Translations under genes and position numbers: made by a program
In this document: piece by piece, positions 11,702 to 23,801 of the stretch
Layout of the letters: each line of letters begins with the position of its first letter
Position numbering within the stretch: position 1 is the stretch's first letter
Notes under the pieces: generated by a model
Databases searched by the model: none
What the model was told of the DNA's origin: nothing
What the model saw: the letters and a program-made list of their open reading frames with translations, nothing else
DNA from: Coix lacryma-jobi var. lacryma-jobi
Taxonomy: Eukaryota; Streptophyta; Magnoliopsida; Poales; Poaceae
Direction: 5' to 3'
Length of the DNA stretch: 64,000 bases
NCBI GenBank assembly: GCA_009763385.1
Contig: CM019831.1
Coordinates: 18,378,080-18,442,079 of the forward strand

Positions 11702-12968
11702 TCAACTGCTATCAGGGACTTTCTTTGCATCAGGCACTGACATCACTTGTTGGTGGCTATTCTGTAGTGACTGGGTTGTGGCTACTTCCTTGAGTCGGTT
11801 GTTGACCTTTTTGGGGCAGGATCTTACGTAGTGTCCTTCCTGTCGACAATGATAACATCTTCCTTTGGTTGGATCTGCTGCGGTAGAAGTGTTGTTTGAT
11901 GTGCTACCATTTTGCTGACTTGGAGGATTGACTGTTACCAGTTTATTCTGCTTCTTAACTCGCTTCCGTGGTTGGAATTCTTTGTAGGTGATTGTCCATC
12001 CATCTATGCAAACCTCCTGTGGAAAGTTCTTATTTGGAGGAGCTTCTAAATGCTGCTGATCTAGGCTTGTCTGAACAAGAGTTAGAACTGGATGTGATAC
12101 TGGAGTAGAACTCAACTGTTGGTGATGTATCAACGGTGGCGCGAATGAATTTGCTTTCCTTTTCTTTTCTTCCTTGTCTTCACCACTTGGGTTCACTCTG
12201 ACCTCATCCTTGGTTGACTTCTTTTGAAGACAAGAATTCCCATAATGCTTGCAACAAAAACATCGATCCTGAACCTCTTGAATCTTACTGCTGCTATCTT
12301 CCAACAGACCTGTTTCACATTCATTGGGTGATAACGGCATACCTCGATATTCAATCCTTTCGCCTGATAGTGTTCTTAAAAAACACTGAACGCCGGGAAT
12401 AATTGACCTCACTTTTATGACCCTTTAACCATCCCTGTCCAAGGATAACATCGATTCCGGAGAGTTCCAAAACATTCGGCTTCACTATGAACTCACTCTC
12501 TTTTATCTGGACTCTAACACCTCGGCATTTATGGTTTGTCTCAATTTCTCCAGTTGGTGTGCGAACTATTATGAGCTTCTTTGTTGGCCACTCCCTTATC
12601 TTCAGGCGAGCTACAAACTTGACAGAGATGAACGAGTGCGAAGCACTAGGGTCAAAAAGAACCATGGCAGTTACTGAATTGACTGGGATCATGCCATACA
12701 CTGCTTTCTTTGCTCCATGAATAGTGGTCATATCCACATGCCTCAACTTTCCATAAATGTAATCTTGCTCCACTTCAACACCTGGTAACTGTTCTTTATG
12801 GCTTCCTTCCATGTGGGTTGGTCCTTGTGTTGCGTCTTGTTGTTGCGTCACTCTTCCCAGGTCTTGACTTTGCATAGCGATCAGCTTTCGTTTATTAACT
12901 GCGGTCAGAGACGACATAGCTTGGTCAACGATCCGTCTACTTAGATAGAGGGAAGTTTTCAAAAGCAA
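11702..12968 (-). pseudogene. Retropepsin-like domain followed by CCHC zinc knuckle, in the Gypsy-type element
   Basis: Reading 12968 to 12351, the frame gives an RVP_2-type protease fold: VLFDPSASHSFIS at the active-site position, then RTPTGEIETN and IDVILGQGWL. The normal DSGAS triad is DPSAS, so the residue after Asp is Pro. The text continues in an overlapping frame from 12412 with GERIEYRG, the usual continuation of this protease, so one frameshift separates them. Downstream are a degenerate knuckle (CFCCKHYGNSC) and a canonical one (CYHCRQEGHYVRSC). Placing a zinc knuckle after the protease reverses the normal gag-to-protease order. Whether a protein is made is unknown. Confidence 0.72.
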
Positions 12969-13149
12969 TCCAAGGCAAGGAGTGAAGGTGAGAGCAACAT
13001 TTAAAATTTAAGCAACAAGGAGGAGACAAATACAAAGGTAGAAGATACAATAGAGAAGAAAATACCAAGGTTGATAGAACAAGAGTTCTATAGAAATTTT
13101 CAAAAGCTTTAAACGACCAGTTTCTAACTAGGCTTGCGTCCTACAGTCA

Positions 13150-13165
13150 GCATTGCTCGATACCA
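13150..13165 (-). other. Primer-binding site of the Gypsy-type element
   Basis: Three bases inside the 5' LTR the minus strand reads TGGTATCGAGC, close to the usual TGGTATCAGAGC complementary to initiator Met tRNA. It appears to lack one base. Confidence 0.75.
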
Positions 13166-15573
13166 CTTTGTCACACCCGGTTTTAAGAACAAAACCAGGT
13201 ATACACCATATGTGAGCCCAGGAAGTCAAATCTCACATATAGCCACAAATAAATGGTAATATCGAAAGACAATGCTCATATATAACATATAAACACAAAG
13301 AATATAACCTTAAAGAGCAGACAGCGGAAAGACACTCCGATCTTCAGATGGAGACACCAACTTCACAGGGAACAACTGACTGGTTGATCACAAGCCTAAC
13401 TTCTCCAACTCTTGCAGTCTGGTACCCATCCGGGATTTTTCAAAGAATTGAAAAGTAAAGCAAGCATAAGTACATCTCGTACTTAACAAATATAACATGG
13501 GGTTCATGAGGCTCAAAAAACTGACACTTTACTTATCTTAGTTTGCTTAACTGCATTAGCTTTTAGTGGCATAATTTTAGCATTAAGTAAACGTATGTTA
13601 TGCTTAAACCCATGTAACCATATGATCACAGTAATTCCATCATCATGATAACATTCTCATAAACCAGTATTAAACATTAGTTAACCATTTTAACCATTTA
13701 ACCATTTAACCATTTAACCAGCTTTTCTGTGAGTTTTCCGGGCCGCTCGTAACCGTGAGCACGGCTGATATATCAGTTTTACACTCTGCAGAGGTTGTAC
13801 ACTTTACCCGATGAGTCGTGATTCCCATATGCCGAGGTTTGCAAGGCCCACATTACACTTCCAAGGTGCACGGCAGGGTTCACTGCGCAGCCTTTCAAAG
13901 GTTCGTCTAACAAGTTAGGGCCGCTAGGTCTTAAGGCAAGGGGATGTAGAGCCCTCCTTCCAGGTGGCACAATAACACGCAGCCTATACACACGTGGACA
14001 GAAGCCGCACTATACCCAACTCGGCAAGATCCAACGCGCCTATACAGGTGTCCACTAACAAGCTAGAAAAGGTCCTCATACTGAGCTAAGGTCAGAGCCA
14101 TATAACCCTCATGGTTGCACTGTATGTCCCAGCTTTTGCTGACAGATAGGCAAGTTTTAATCATCTTTGTATAAATTATAACCATTAGTCAATTAATCAT
14201 GAATCAGTGATCAGATCATGTCGGTTTAAGTTGAGCACTAGCAATATACTACCCAAATGCAAAACATCCCACGGTGACAAGGTAATAGATAACAAGAACT
14301 AGGTAATCCTTAATGGCATTCAAATTAGACACATGCAATATGAATTAAGTGATTACGATGAATAGGTAACAAGGATGGTCCCATGCTATACTTGCCTTAA
14401 ACCCAAGATCCTTCTTCTGTTGACTCGTAGACTTCCAAGGATTGACTCTTGATCACGATCTCTTCTTGATCACCAACGTAAACTCACCGACTGGACATAC
14501 GATCACAGGACACCACACACGCATCCAAAGGCAATCATGCAAAGCAAACATAGCCTATAATTAGAGCAATACATCAATCATAATAAAACAAAATAAAAGA
14601 GTTTTGAAAACTGATCTACGACTCGCTACGATCACACAGACGCGAAAATCACTCTAACGGAGTTATAACGGAAAAGATACGAACTAAACAAGATTAAAGA
14701 CGCTAATTACTAGATTAGATTTAACTCAAATTTTAATTTCAGAAAATAGTATTGAAAGTTATATATTTAGAAAGAACTTTTCGAAACGACCTAACGCAAG
14801 TTGAACGGACTAAATCGGAGTTAAAACGAGAAGTTAAAGCATTTGAAATCAGTGGCAAAACTGTAAATAAATCAAACTTGAATTTGCAGATAAAACTTAA
14901 ATTGAATTTTGGCTGGACTGCGCCTCATTTAAGAGAAAACGCAGGGGCTAGGATGGGAGTTTTCACAGACTCAATGAACAGGGTCAGTTGGACGGCGGGT
15001 TGAGACCTAAAGATTCTAGGGACTCTTTAGAAAACGTGCCGAATCAAAGGGGTATCGGTTGGTGGAGGCCGTCTGATCCAGAATGAAGGATGGAGATTAG
15101 ATCCAGGGGGTTGACTGGCGGCGCTGTCGCCGGAGAACAGGGCCAGCGGCGGCTTGCGGCGGTGCCATCGCCGGAGTACGGCGGCGCGGCTCGGATTCGA
15201 GGTAGAGAGCGGTAGAGACCACGGGGACGGGTTCAATCGAACGAGAAGCTCAAGGCGAACTCACCTGAGGCACAGACGAGGTCGGAGACGGTCTGGTGGC
15301 GGCGTATTGCCCGACGAGACGGACGGCGGCTCTGAAAAGGGACGGCGAGCGATTAAGGCACCCAAAACGAAGAGGAAAAAGAAGATAGAATGAATGTATA
15401 GCTTCGTGAGGTCGAGTAGAAGCTCTAGATATCCTCGGTGGCGATCGAAACCTACCAAGAAGCGAGGTTGACGGCGGCGGAGATCTTTCGGTGCGCGGAG
15501 CTCTCGGTGTGGGCAAGATAGGGCACGGGAACTTGGGCTGTTTGCGTGAGGAGAGGCGGCGGCTTTCGGGAAT

Positions 15574-15581
15574 CTTATAAG
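15574..15581 (-). promoter_or_regulatory. Candidate TATA box in the 5' LTR
   Basis: The minus strand reads CCCCTTATAAGATTCC, a TATA-like core in GC-rich surroundings. The same site is at 8857-8864 in the 3' LTR. Assigned on sequence and position only. Confidence 0.35.
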
Positions 15582-15770
15582 GGGGTTGGCTAGGTTGATT
15601 AGGCAAGCGAGGTCACGTGCCAGGATTGGAGTCGGGCTCGGTTTCGGGTGTCCGCCATGAACACGAGCAGGGAGGGGAAGGTGGGACACTGACAGGCGGG
15701 GATGCGCAGTCAGCGACGGGAGGAGCGGCGGCGCGCTGCGCGCGGGTGCCAAGCTGGGCCGAGGCGCGGG

Positions 15771-15979
15771 AGCGGCGACCCTCGGGCGAGACGGAAGCGG
15801 CTACGCACGCGAGGCTGGACCCTCGGGCGAGACGGAAACGGCGATGCTCGCGCGAGGCTGGACCCTCGGGCGAGACGGAGACGGCGATGCTCGCGCGAGG
15901 CTGGACCCTCGGGCGAGACGGAAACGGCGATGCTCGCGCGAGGCTGGACCCTCGGGCGAGACGGAGAAGGCTACGCGCA
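15771..15979. repeat. 43-bp tandem repeat in the 5' LTR
   Basis: Same array as in the 3' LTR, with units starting at 15811, 15854, 15897 and 15940. Copy number is equal in both LTRs, so the array existed before this insertion. Confidence 0.9.
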
Positions 15980-16455
15980 CGCGAGTGCGGCGCCGAGGCT
16001 GAACCCTTGGCTCGGCGCGGGGCTGCGGCACTGCGCAGGGCGGCTGGGCGGCGGAGCGGCGCTGCGCGCAGGCGTTGGGCCGGGCGGCGGCCCACGCGGG
16101 CGACGGAAAGAGAGGGGAGAGCAGACCGACGAGAAGAGGGAGCGGGCCGGCCAAGCTGGCTCGGGCCAGAAGGGAGAAAGGAGGAGGAGGGAGAAAGAAA
16201 AGGGTTTTCCAATTTCCAAAACTGATTTTCCAAAGCAAATTTGAAAACCCTTTGAATTCAAACAAGTTTTGAGCAAAACCATCATCACAAAAACTCAAAT
16301 GCACCAACATGAATGCACAAACAAGTTTCTAAACCCTAGGATAAATTTTAATTTATAGAAAAGTTTTTATTTCCCTATATTTTATGAGCACCAAAAATTC
16401 ATAAATAAAGCATTTTAGCTCTAATTTAAGAAATGCAAATTTCAGGGTGTGACAA

Positions 16456-17460
16456 TACAGTACGTAGGATCCAGTAGAGACAAGCAATGAGATCCAAGAG
16501 GGACACAGTTTGTGTATGTATGGTAGGATTATGGATTGTGTGGGAATTGATTGGATTGGTGTTGTTGTGTATGTATATATGGATCTATGGCTTGGATTTG
16601 ATATGCATTTATTTGTGTTCTTGAGTTCTTCTATGATCTATATTATGAGTTTTATTTGTGAATGGGGTTGTCGTTGCCCTGGCACACATATATGATGGGA
16701 TGATGCGTTGGCACGACCACAGCTAGGGCTCCGTTGTGCCATGCCTTAGCATGGCGGCCGGTAAAGTCATAAGCTAGCATGACATGACACTGTTTGACGG
16801 TTGATAACATCAACAATTGGGAGTAACTAGTACTTGTGCATTTATGCACTAATATAAGATTAAATACAATACTCCTTCTGACCTTGTTGACTTATATTGT
16901 GATCTTTAGTTTTTAATGTTGACCGTTGTTTTTGCTTATACAGAAACTAGTTATATATACACTCCCTTTGGATTATATTTTTTTAGCTTTGATCAAACTT
17001 ATTATAAACAAATTAATATTAATATCAAATACATATTTTATCATAAAATATTTTTTAATTTTATAGTATACCTATTTGGTATCAGAAATACTACTGTATT
17101 TCTATATAAAATAACAAAAGCTAAGATAGTTTGACTGGTATGTTTTTATGGTGGTTGTCTTTGCTGCCATTTCCACTAAGTTTTTTTAAGGTACTTTGTT
17201 GTACATCACTAGAAATTTCTTGCTAGTCGAGGGCACAAAGTATGAGATTATTGAAGTATTTTTTTCAAAATAAATCTGACTACATTGTGTGTGGAATGTG
17301 AATAATTTTAAAATGTGCAATTGGTCAAATTTTGGAAGTTCAATCGGACACTGGTCAAAGCTGAGGACGCACTACTCCAGAGCAGACAATCTTCGAGGAA
17401 ACCTAGAAAACAGGGAGAAAAAATAGCAAAAAAAAAATAGCACTAGGCGAGCCCATAGCA
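16456..17460. other. Intergenic DNA right of the Gypsy-type element
   Basis: It begins with copy 2 of the direct repeat seen at 6335-6395. About 16890-17140 is AT-rich with CTCCCTTTGG and a later AGCTAAGATAGTTTGACT, resembling a worn Stowaway MITE, but clean termini were not found. No gene is recognised. Confidence 0.4.
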
Positions 17461-20400
17461 CACTACAAGAAATCTAGGCTTCTGTGCATGTAGGGATGAA
17501 GTCACTGTCGTCACAGAAGGTGGGTCACTAAGCAACTTCTATAACCACTAGAGGGTGACAATAGTTCTCCCGTCACTAACTTGTGATAAGACTAAACTTG
17601 TCAGAACATATTGAACAGAATACCACATATATGGTGACATGACATGTGAGTGACAGACACACACATGTGTGGTGATGTGACATACGTCCATATACCATTT
17701 GGGCCATATATCATGGGCTTTTACGACCCATTTTCCTATCAACCCATTTAGCTTTTTCATATTTTTAGCCATTTGTTCAAGTGACACAATTTTTAGCCCA
17801 TTTTTCTATCGGCCCACTTAGCTTTTGGTCCATTTAGCTTTGGTACAAGCTGGCCCATATTGCTATGCAATTTTTTCTCAGCCCAGGGTTGATTTTACTT
17901 GGCTAGCCCATAAACAGCCCACACACATTAATGTGTACTAGACCATGTAATCAGAGTAATTGACAGAGCATCAAATGCTAATCAATAGCTTAAGAGATCA
18001 TCAATCGGTCTTACATCATGATCATTACATTCAACCATTCATTAATTGCTAAATTCACATCAACAGAAGTGACCGAGTCATAATTTTCACATAATAAATA
18101 TAGATCATCGTACAACCACACAGATTAGCAACAAAAGTTTAGGTTAATTACCAAAAATCACATCTGTAAATATCAAAATCATTGCCATCTCACAAGTTTC
18201 AGAACTTGCTAGACCATCAAAATTGGACAATCAATCCAAATCAAGTCTGCACAAACTGGACAAGATAAGCAACACATTCAGAAAATGACAAAAGAGCTCT
18301 TAACCACCTAAATGAATCGGCAAATAAACTTCATAGGATTGCAAGGGGACTGTATTAGAAGGACATGTATGTCCGACAAATTGATTATCAGAAAGTGTAA
18401 AGTTGCACCAGATGAACAAACCATCAATAAAGTCACACCACAAAACTCTTTACACGGTGCTAAACAGGTCGTCCATCAAATAAAATCCGCCCTACAGAGC
18501 ATGGTATTCATTTTAACTGGATTTGCAAGCTCCTCTGAACCTGAGTTTACTAACTAGCTGTGTACTAACTGTAACCAGTGCAAATATTGCAAATCAGATT
18601 GTACTAAAAACATATTCTCAACGAACGAAAACCAGAGAAAAGGAAACTCTGAACCAGTGCAGTCATGCAAGCAAAGACTAAAGTACGACACACACAGAAT
18701 AAGCAACCGATGATGTGAATACTCTGAACAATCGGAAAACAGAGATTTATGTACTGCAGCACTGCTCCTATCAATACAATAGCACACATACTGTTATAAA
18801 TAAACAACTGCTACATCTTGTCAAATATTTCACTGTAACACACACTATAACTCATGGTTTTATACTGTTATAAATGGGTACTAGTAAATAGTAGTGATGA
18901 ACTTTTATAAATCAACACAACATGAGTTATATCAATTATCAACTGGCATATATGTCTAGTAACACTAGCAAGCATGAGATTCTTTACAGGTTGAGACACA
19001 CCAGATAAAATTTACAAATAAAGACAGTAAAATTTATGGAGATGGGTTAGGCATATTATTTTGGTAACACACATGTCTGGACATATTATACAGTTATAAA
19101 ATGCAGTGGCCAATCCTACACACACAGCTACTCCTACAGACACAGTGGCCGTGAACAAGAGCAGCTGAATCCTGGATCTATCACTGAACTATACTATATG
19201 ATGAAGATGAACTGCAGTAGCTGAACGCTGAACTAATAAACGAACTGTTGTTCCTTAGCCAACATGGTCATTTTGGCCGCTGCATTATATAGTGGTTAAA
19301 GGTTCAATTCATGATTGAAGTAAAATCATGTCAGACAAGACACCAGGTGGGATAGAGGATTTGAACCATCTAGGAGGTTGAGGACACACAGATGAAGTCT
19401 ACAATGAAGGAGGGGAAGGTGGGGGACGGTACCTTGGGAGAAGGAGGAAGAAGAGTACAGCCGGTGGTGTGCGGTGGCGTGATGGATGGCGCTGGTCCAC
19501 GGCTGCCTTCTTCTTGGCTGCTAGTGCGGATGGTGCCGACAGGCAGGAGCAGTGGATGTCGCGGGTGGGCGGGAGCAGCGGATGTCACGGGCGGGAGTGG
19601 GATGTCGCGGGCAGGCAGGCGCAGCGGATGTGGTTCGATCAGATGCCGCCATCGCCACCGCCGCCGAACTGACGGGGAGGCAGGAGCGGGTGGAACCACT
19701 CGATCCAAAGGTTCAAAGCCACTGATCCTAGCTGACTTAGTGGGTCAGAAATAGAGCCCATTTGGGTCATTATTTTGGACAGGTTGAAAGAACCTTTGGG
19801 CCGAACAGAGCCATCCCCATCTTGATACACAATGTTTCAAGATCTACAACTTTTGTTTTGATCATCCGAGGTCACTGAAAAAACTTAAATTTTTAAATTT
19901 GTCAAATAAAATGTAATTTTTATTACACAGGTGATTTCAAATAAAAAGGTTGTCAACTACAAATTTCATAACTTTTCGAGATCTATAACTTTTGTTTAGG
20001 TTGTCTCCATTTAAGATCTTTAACTACCACTACACCCTCACTTATGACTATAGAGTATATGAATTTCTTTGGTATATATTAACTTATATAAAATCTTGTG
20101 AATCAAATATCTTGATATCGAAACAACTTGAAATAAAAAAGTTATGAACTACAATTGCACAACTTCTTGAGATTACAACTCTTGTTTTAGTCTCTTCTCC
20201 ATCGATGGTCCTTAACTATCACTACACACTCACTTGTGATTATAGAGCATATGAACTCCTTAGGTATTAACTCTATAAAATATTGGGATGTATATTTGGA
20301 CATATAAACGATCTCAAATTAAAAGTTTGAACTACAAAGTTATAAATCTCGAAAAGTACGACAACTTTGGTATGAAGTTCGTCTTTATCGAACATCACAC

Positions 20401-20676
20401 GAAAAAGTTATAAAATTTTTCATACAGTCTGTCATTGTCGGTTCAAGCTACGAGCCGGCAGTGGTAGGATCACTGTCGGTTTTAGTCAAAAATCAGCAGT
20501 GATGACCCACTATCTCTACTAGTTTGTTTTTACTAAAACTGATATTAATAACTTAAATATCACTACCGGTTTTAGTAAAGAAAAATCAATAGTAATAGGC
20601 CATCAGCCATTATCACTGTCGGCTTTTAAAAAACCGGCTGTAATAGGCTGACAATAGAAGTCAATTCTGGTAGCTA
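17461..20676. mobile_element. Probable decayed CACTA-type transposon
   Basis: The left edge reads CACTACAAGAAATC. The right edge, on the reverse strand, reads AGCTACCAGAATTG, close to the CACTACCAGAA form but with the outermost bases mutated. Inside the right end are inverted copies of CACTGTCGGTTTTA-like units (20440-20650), preceded by roughly 190-bp imperfect repeats (about 19970-20300) containing TTGAGATTACAACTCTTG and TATAGAGCATATGAACTC-like text, both usual in grass CACTA elements. A GC-rich patch at 19.39-19.75 kb is open on both strands but unrecognised. Subterminal repeats differ between the ends, so two elements may be merged here. Confidence 0.42.
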
Positions 20677-21732
20677 CGATACCAGCGCCGGGTCCTGATT
20701 ACCGCGTCTCCCCGCAATCTATCTTTTTCTATTTTTTTTTTTGTGGAGAGATGGCGCCTAGCTAGTAGCACTATCCAAATTTGCAGATAGTCATCCGGCT
20801 AAGTCAAAGCGGAAGTGCGGCGGAACACGCGTACGTACAGTCCCTCTGTTGCTCAAAAATATAAATAGAAAATATACTTGCAGTAGAAAATGAAGGAGCT
20901 TGCCTGCTTGCTGATAGCGTCGCCACGTATGAGTATCTATCAGGGTCAGCAACACAGCCAACAGCAGGCCGGATTCGTCAAAAGTGGCGGTCTTGCTTAA
21001 CAGCTAATCTTATCTTGTGCTGTCGCGCACGTGCAAATGCTTTCGGTGCATGTTCACGTGCACATGATAGATGGCGAATTTATAAGTGTGACGATTGACG
21101 AAGCCACCTGGGTTGTATCGCGCTTGCCTGCATCATCGATCCGAGTGAATTCAGATTCTACTGCAGCGACAACAGGATACGAAAGCTAATATGGCGGCAA
21201 TGAGTTTGGAGAAAAGTCAGACATTATATCCTCCTTCCATCCTAGAAAGACGGTCGTCCTCAAATCGACACATAAATCAAGCGGAAAGTTAAAAGACCTG
21301 TATGCCCCTATGTTTCTCTTTCCTTCTCTCATCTTTTCGGTTCCCATCACGTCTCATCGAGAACAACACTCACCGCGCCGAACACCACACCACGTGGTGC
21401 TCGCCTTGCCGGCAACAGATCTGGCGATGGGAACCGGCAGATGAGAAGATGAAGGCAGACATGGCCTCCGCTCCGATGGAGGACAAGTGGGGCGGGTGCG
21501 ACCGTGGCTTCCACGTGGAAGCCACGTCGGTACAGGAGAAGAGGAGGGAGGGCACGACCTCCGATTTGTGCCGGTGGAGAAGAAGAGGGTGCGAGAGAGG
21601 CTGTCGTGATCTCCGTGCCGGTGCAGGAGAAGAGAAGGGAGGGCGTGACCTCCGTGCTAGTGGAAGAGAAGAGCATGTGGTTGCGGTCGTGGCTTCCATG
21701 CTGATGCAGGAGAAGGGAAGGGAAGGCGCGAC
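20677..21732. other. Unassigned DNA left of the Copia insertion
   Basis: About 21430-21732 is GC-rich with short repeats of CAGGAGAAGAGGAGGGAGGG type. The same composition resumes at 26931 beyond the Copia element, so this was one block before the insertion. Open frames exist on both strands but none is recognised. Confidence 0.4.
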
Positions 21733-22134
21733 TGTTAGATTGATCTCCACCAGTTAGGCCCAACGACCTAACTGATCCTTGATTCGCGTCCTGATCGGGG
21801 ACGCCCAGCCCAATAGCAGGCTGGTGGGCCCCATCACACAGTGCCATAAAAGAGGGAGGTGGGGTCACAGCTCAAGCTACGAGGTTCACTGGAGCCGCCA
21901 TCCCACTATCCTAACCCTAATCCGATCCCGAGGGTGGCACTGCCAGTGACGGGAATCACCACCAGAGTCTCCATCGCCACCTCGGTTCCACGCCGACATC
22001 CACTACACTGCCGGGGCGCCACTGCCACTCCATCCTCGCCACCGGAAAGACGGGATGTCGCCCTCTCGGTAACAAGTTCTTCATCCGAGTTAAGTTTTTT
22101 CCCCTGATCTACTCCTAGACGATCCAGTTCAACA
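21733..22134 (+). repeat. 5' LTR of the Copia element
   Basis: 402 bp; the first 25 bases differ from the 3' LTR by one substitution and more differences follow. Contains CATAAAAGAGGG as a possible TATA region. Confidence 0.92.
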
Positions 22135-22135
22135 A

Positions 22136-22147
22136 TGGTATCAGATC
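22136..22147 (+). other. Primer-binding site of the Copia element
   Basis: TGGTATCAGATC one base after the 5' LTR, matching the initiator Met tRNA 3' end. Confidence 0.85.
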
Positions 22148-22964
22148 CGATCTAGTGGGTAGAACAAGTGTTGGGAAGAGAAGTGGGGAAACCCTAAAGT
22201 TACCGATGTTGCTCGCCGGCGTGCGGGATAGAGCCAAACCCTAGCCCCGTTAGGGTCTCGGCAAAGAAAAGCAGAGAGGGGCAGGACTCGATCTGTTGGA
22301 TCCATCCAAACCCTAACTCCAAACCCTAACGAACAAGAAAGAGCAGGGGTTTCGATCAGTTTCGGATCCAATCCTAAAGCAGAAAGAACGACAAGAGAAG
22401 GGAGGACCTACCTCTGGTACCTCCATCGTCGTCATCTCGCTGTCTCGTCGAGGATAACGCGCCGAAGCCTTGCCGGCGTGCTGGTACACGGGACCACTCG
22501 ACGGCGGCACGCTCACCCTTCCAGGGAACGTGCACACCGGCGAGAGGGCCCGCGGTGGTGCTATGCTTTCTTCCCCAGTCTCGGGCGGCCGCCGTCGTCG
22601 CGCTGCTGCTCTTCTCAGCTGCAGCGCCGAAGAGAGAAGGAAAGGGAGGAGGAAAGAATGGTTAGGGATTTGGGGAGACCAGCGACATTGAAGGGGTTTT
22701 GTTTCAGCGAAAGCATCGGACGACCGTCGATCTTCATCCAACGGTCGACAGTGTTTAGGCCGGTTATGGCCCAGACGAGTGAGGTGTTTCCCGGCCCAGG
22801 CCCATGTCGCGGCCTGGGCACGGGGGAGGCCAGCGCGTGCTGGGCCACGGACCGCCGCACAGGCAAGACAGGCCGTGGGCCATTAACTCGGGTCGCATGA
22901 ACTGTACCATATCACTTCTGTTTAATGAATTTCAATCAGTTTTCCATCTCTGTTCAAATTTCAA

Positions 22965-23801
22965 CCAACGCGATAATTTGTATAGAGAGTGGATAAGTAC
23001 ATAGTGATGCTTCTGAATAAGTATTGTTCTAAGAGTATTTTTTTCATGTTTTCCGCTGCAAAGTTAAAGTTGTTATCTTCTAATTAAATTCGAACCAACG
23101 GGAATCATGATGTTGTTATTTTCTGACCAACGTTGATGATAACAATATTATAAGTTTATTTATGAGTTTAGTTTAAGTTTGAAGTTTGAATCTCTGATAA
23201 ATTTTGCATCAATATGATCAATTATTCAGAGAATAGATAAGAATCAAGAAATGTCCCTGACTAAGTAAAAAGTATTCCGCTGCAATGATATTGATTATGA
23301 TTGAGTTAATTGAATTTACATACGTTAATTCTATTTTTGCCCAACGCTGATGTGGAATTAATCTAGAATAATATTGTTTTGTTCTATTTTCTGCCCAACG
23401 ATGATATAGAATGGAACTAAAATTTTAAAGTTTAATCTGCATGTTTTTTAACCAGACCAACGTAAAGTTATTTTCATGCTCATTGTTGTCAATTAGTGAT
23501 TAATGTTTTTTCAGAAAAGACCTTCGTGCTTTCATTCTTGGAGACAAAAAAGAAAAGAATTGGGTACTTGTGACTCAGAAGATGAAAAATGCATGTTTTG
23601 CACGAAAGAATATCATTACATAGGGAACAGTGTTCTCTTTAGAGAATGACTTGAAAAGAAAGAATTCAGGGACATTGGTCCAACGTTAGAGTTTAGTATG
23701 AAATATGTTTTATGTACTCTCTATGAATAAGAATTTATTTCAGCTTCAATCATTATGACAAGAGTTGTAATAAGCCATATGTATATTTCATTTGACCAAC
23801 G
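22965..23801 (+). repeat. Interspersed CCAACG motif in the Copia leader
   Basis: The hexamer CCAACG occurs eight times on the plus strand: 22965, 23095, 23127, 23341, 23395, 23457, 23680 and 23796. It is usually preceded by GA, GC or AA, and four copies continue into a TTGAT- or TGAT-like tail. The surroundings are AT-rich, so chance would give well under one. A second shared block, TTCCGCTGCAA, is at about 23051 and 23276. Confidence 0.7.

Larger units (their letters stand above)
6462..16454 (-). mobile_element. Complete, apparently non-autonomous Gypsy-type LTR retrotransposon with 3.3 kb LTRs
   Basis: Two near-identical direct repeats (6462-9735 and 13169-16454) begin TGTCACACCC and end GGGTGTGACA. 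A perfect 5-bp target duplication ATACA flanks the element (6457-6461 and 16455-16459). Orientation is minus, shown by the primer-binding site beside the right LTR, the polypurine tract beside the left LTR and minus-strand coding remnants. The internal region is only 3.4 kb and holds gag-tail, zinc-knuckle and protease relics of chromovirus (Tekay/Del) style. No integrase, reverse transcriptase or RNase H was seen, so it would need enzymes from elsewhere. Very similar LTRs, differing mainly by short indels, point to a fairly recent insertion. Confidence 0.93.
13169..16454 (-). repeat. 5' LTR (element on the minus strand)
   Basis: 3286 bp, bounded by TGTCACACCC and GGGTGTGACA. It adjoins the primer-binding site, so it is the upstream LTR. 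The outer two thirds are AT-rich and the part at about 15.1-16.2 kb is GC-rich. The long open frames in the GC-rich part recur unchanged in the other LTR on both strands and look like composition artefacts. Confidence 0.93.

Noticed and set aside
16890..17140. Possible Stowaway MITE.
   Set aside because: CTCCC-like and GTTTGACT-like text is present, but no matching inverted termini or TA pair could be fixed.
19392..19754. 120-codon plus-strand and 112-codon minus-strand frames.
   Set aside because: Both come from one GC-rich patch within a probable CACTA element, without motifs or splice structure.
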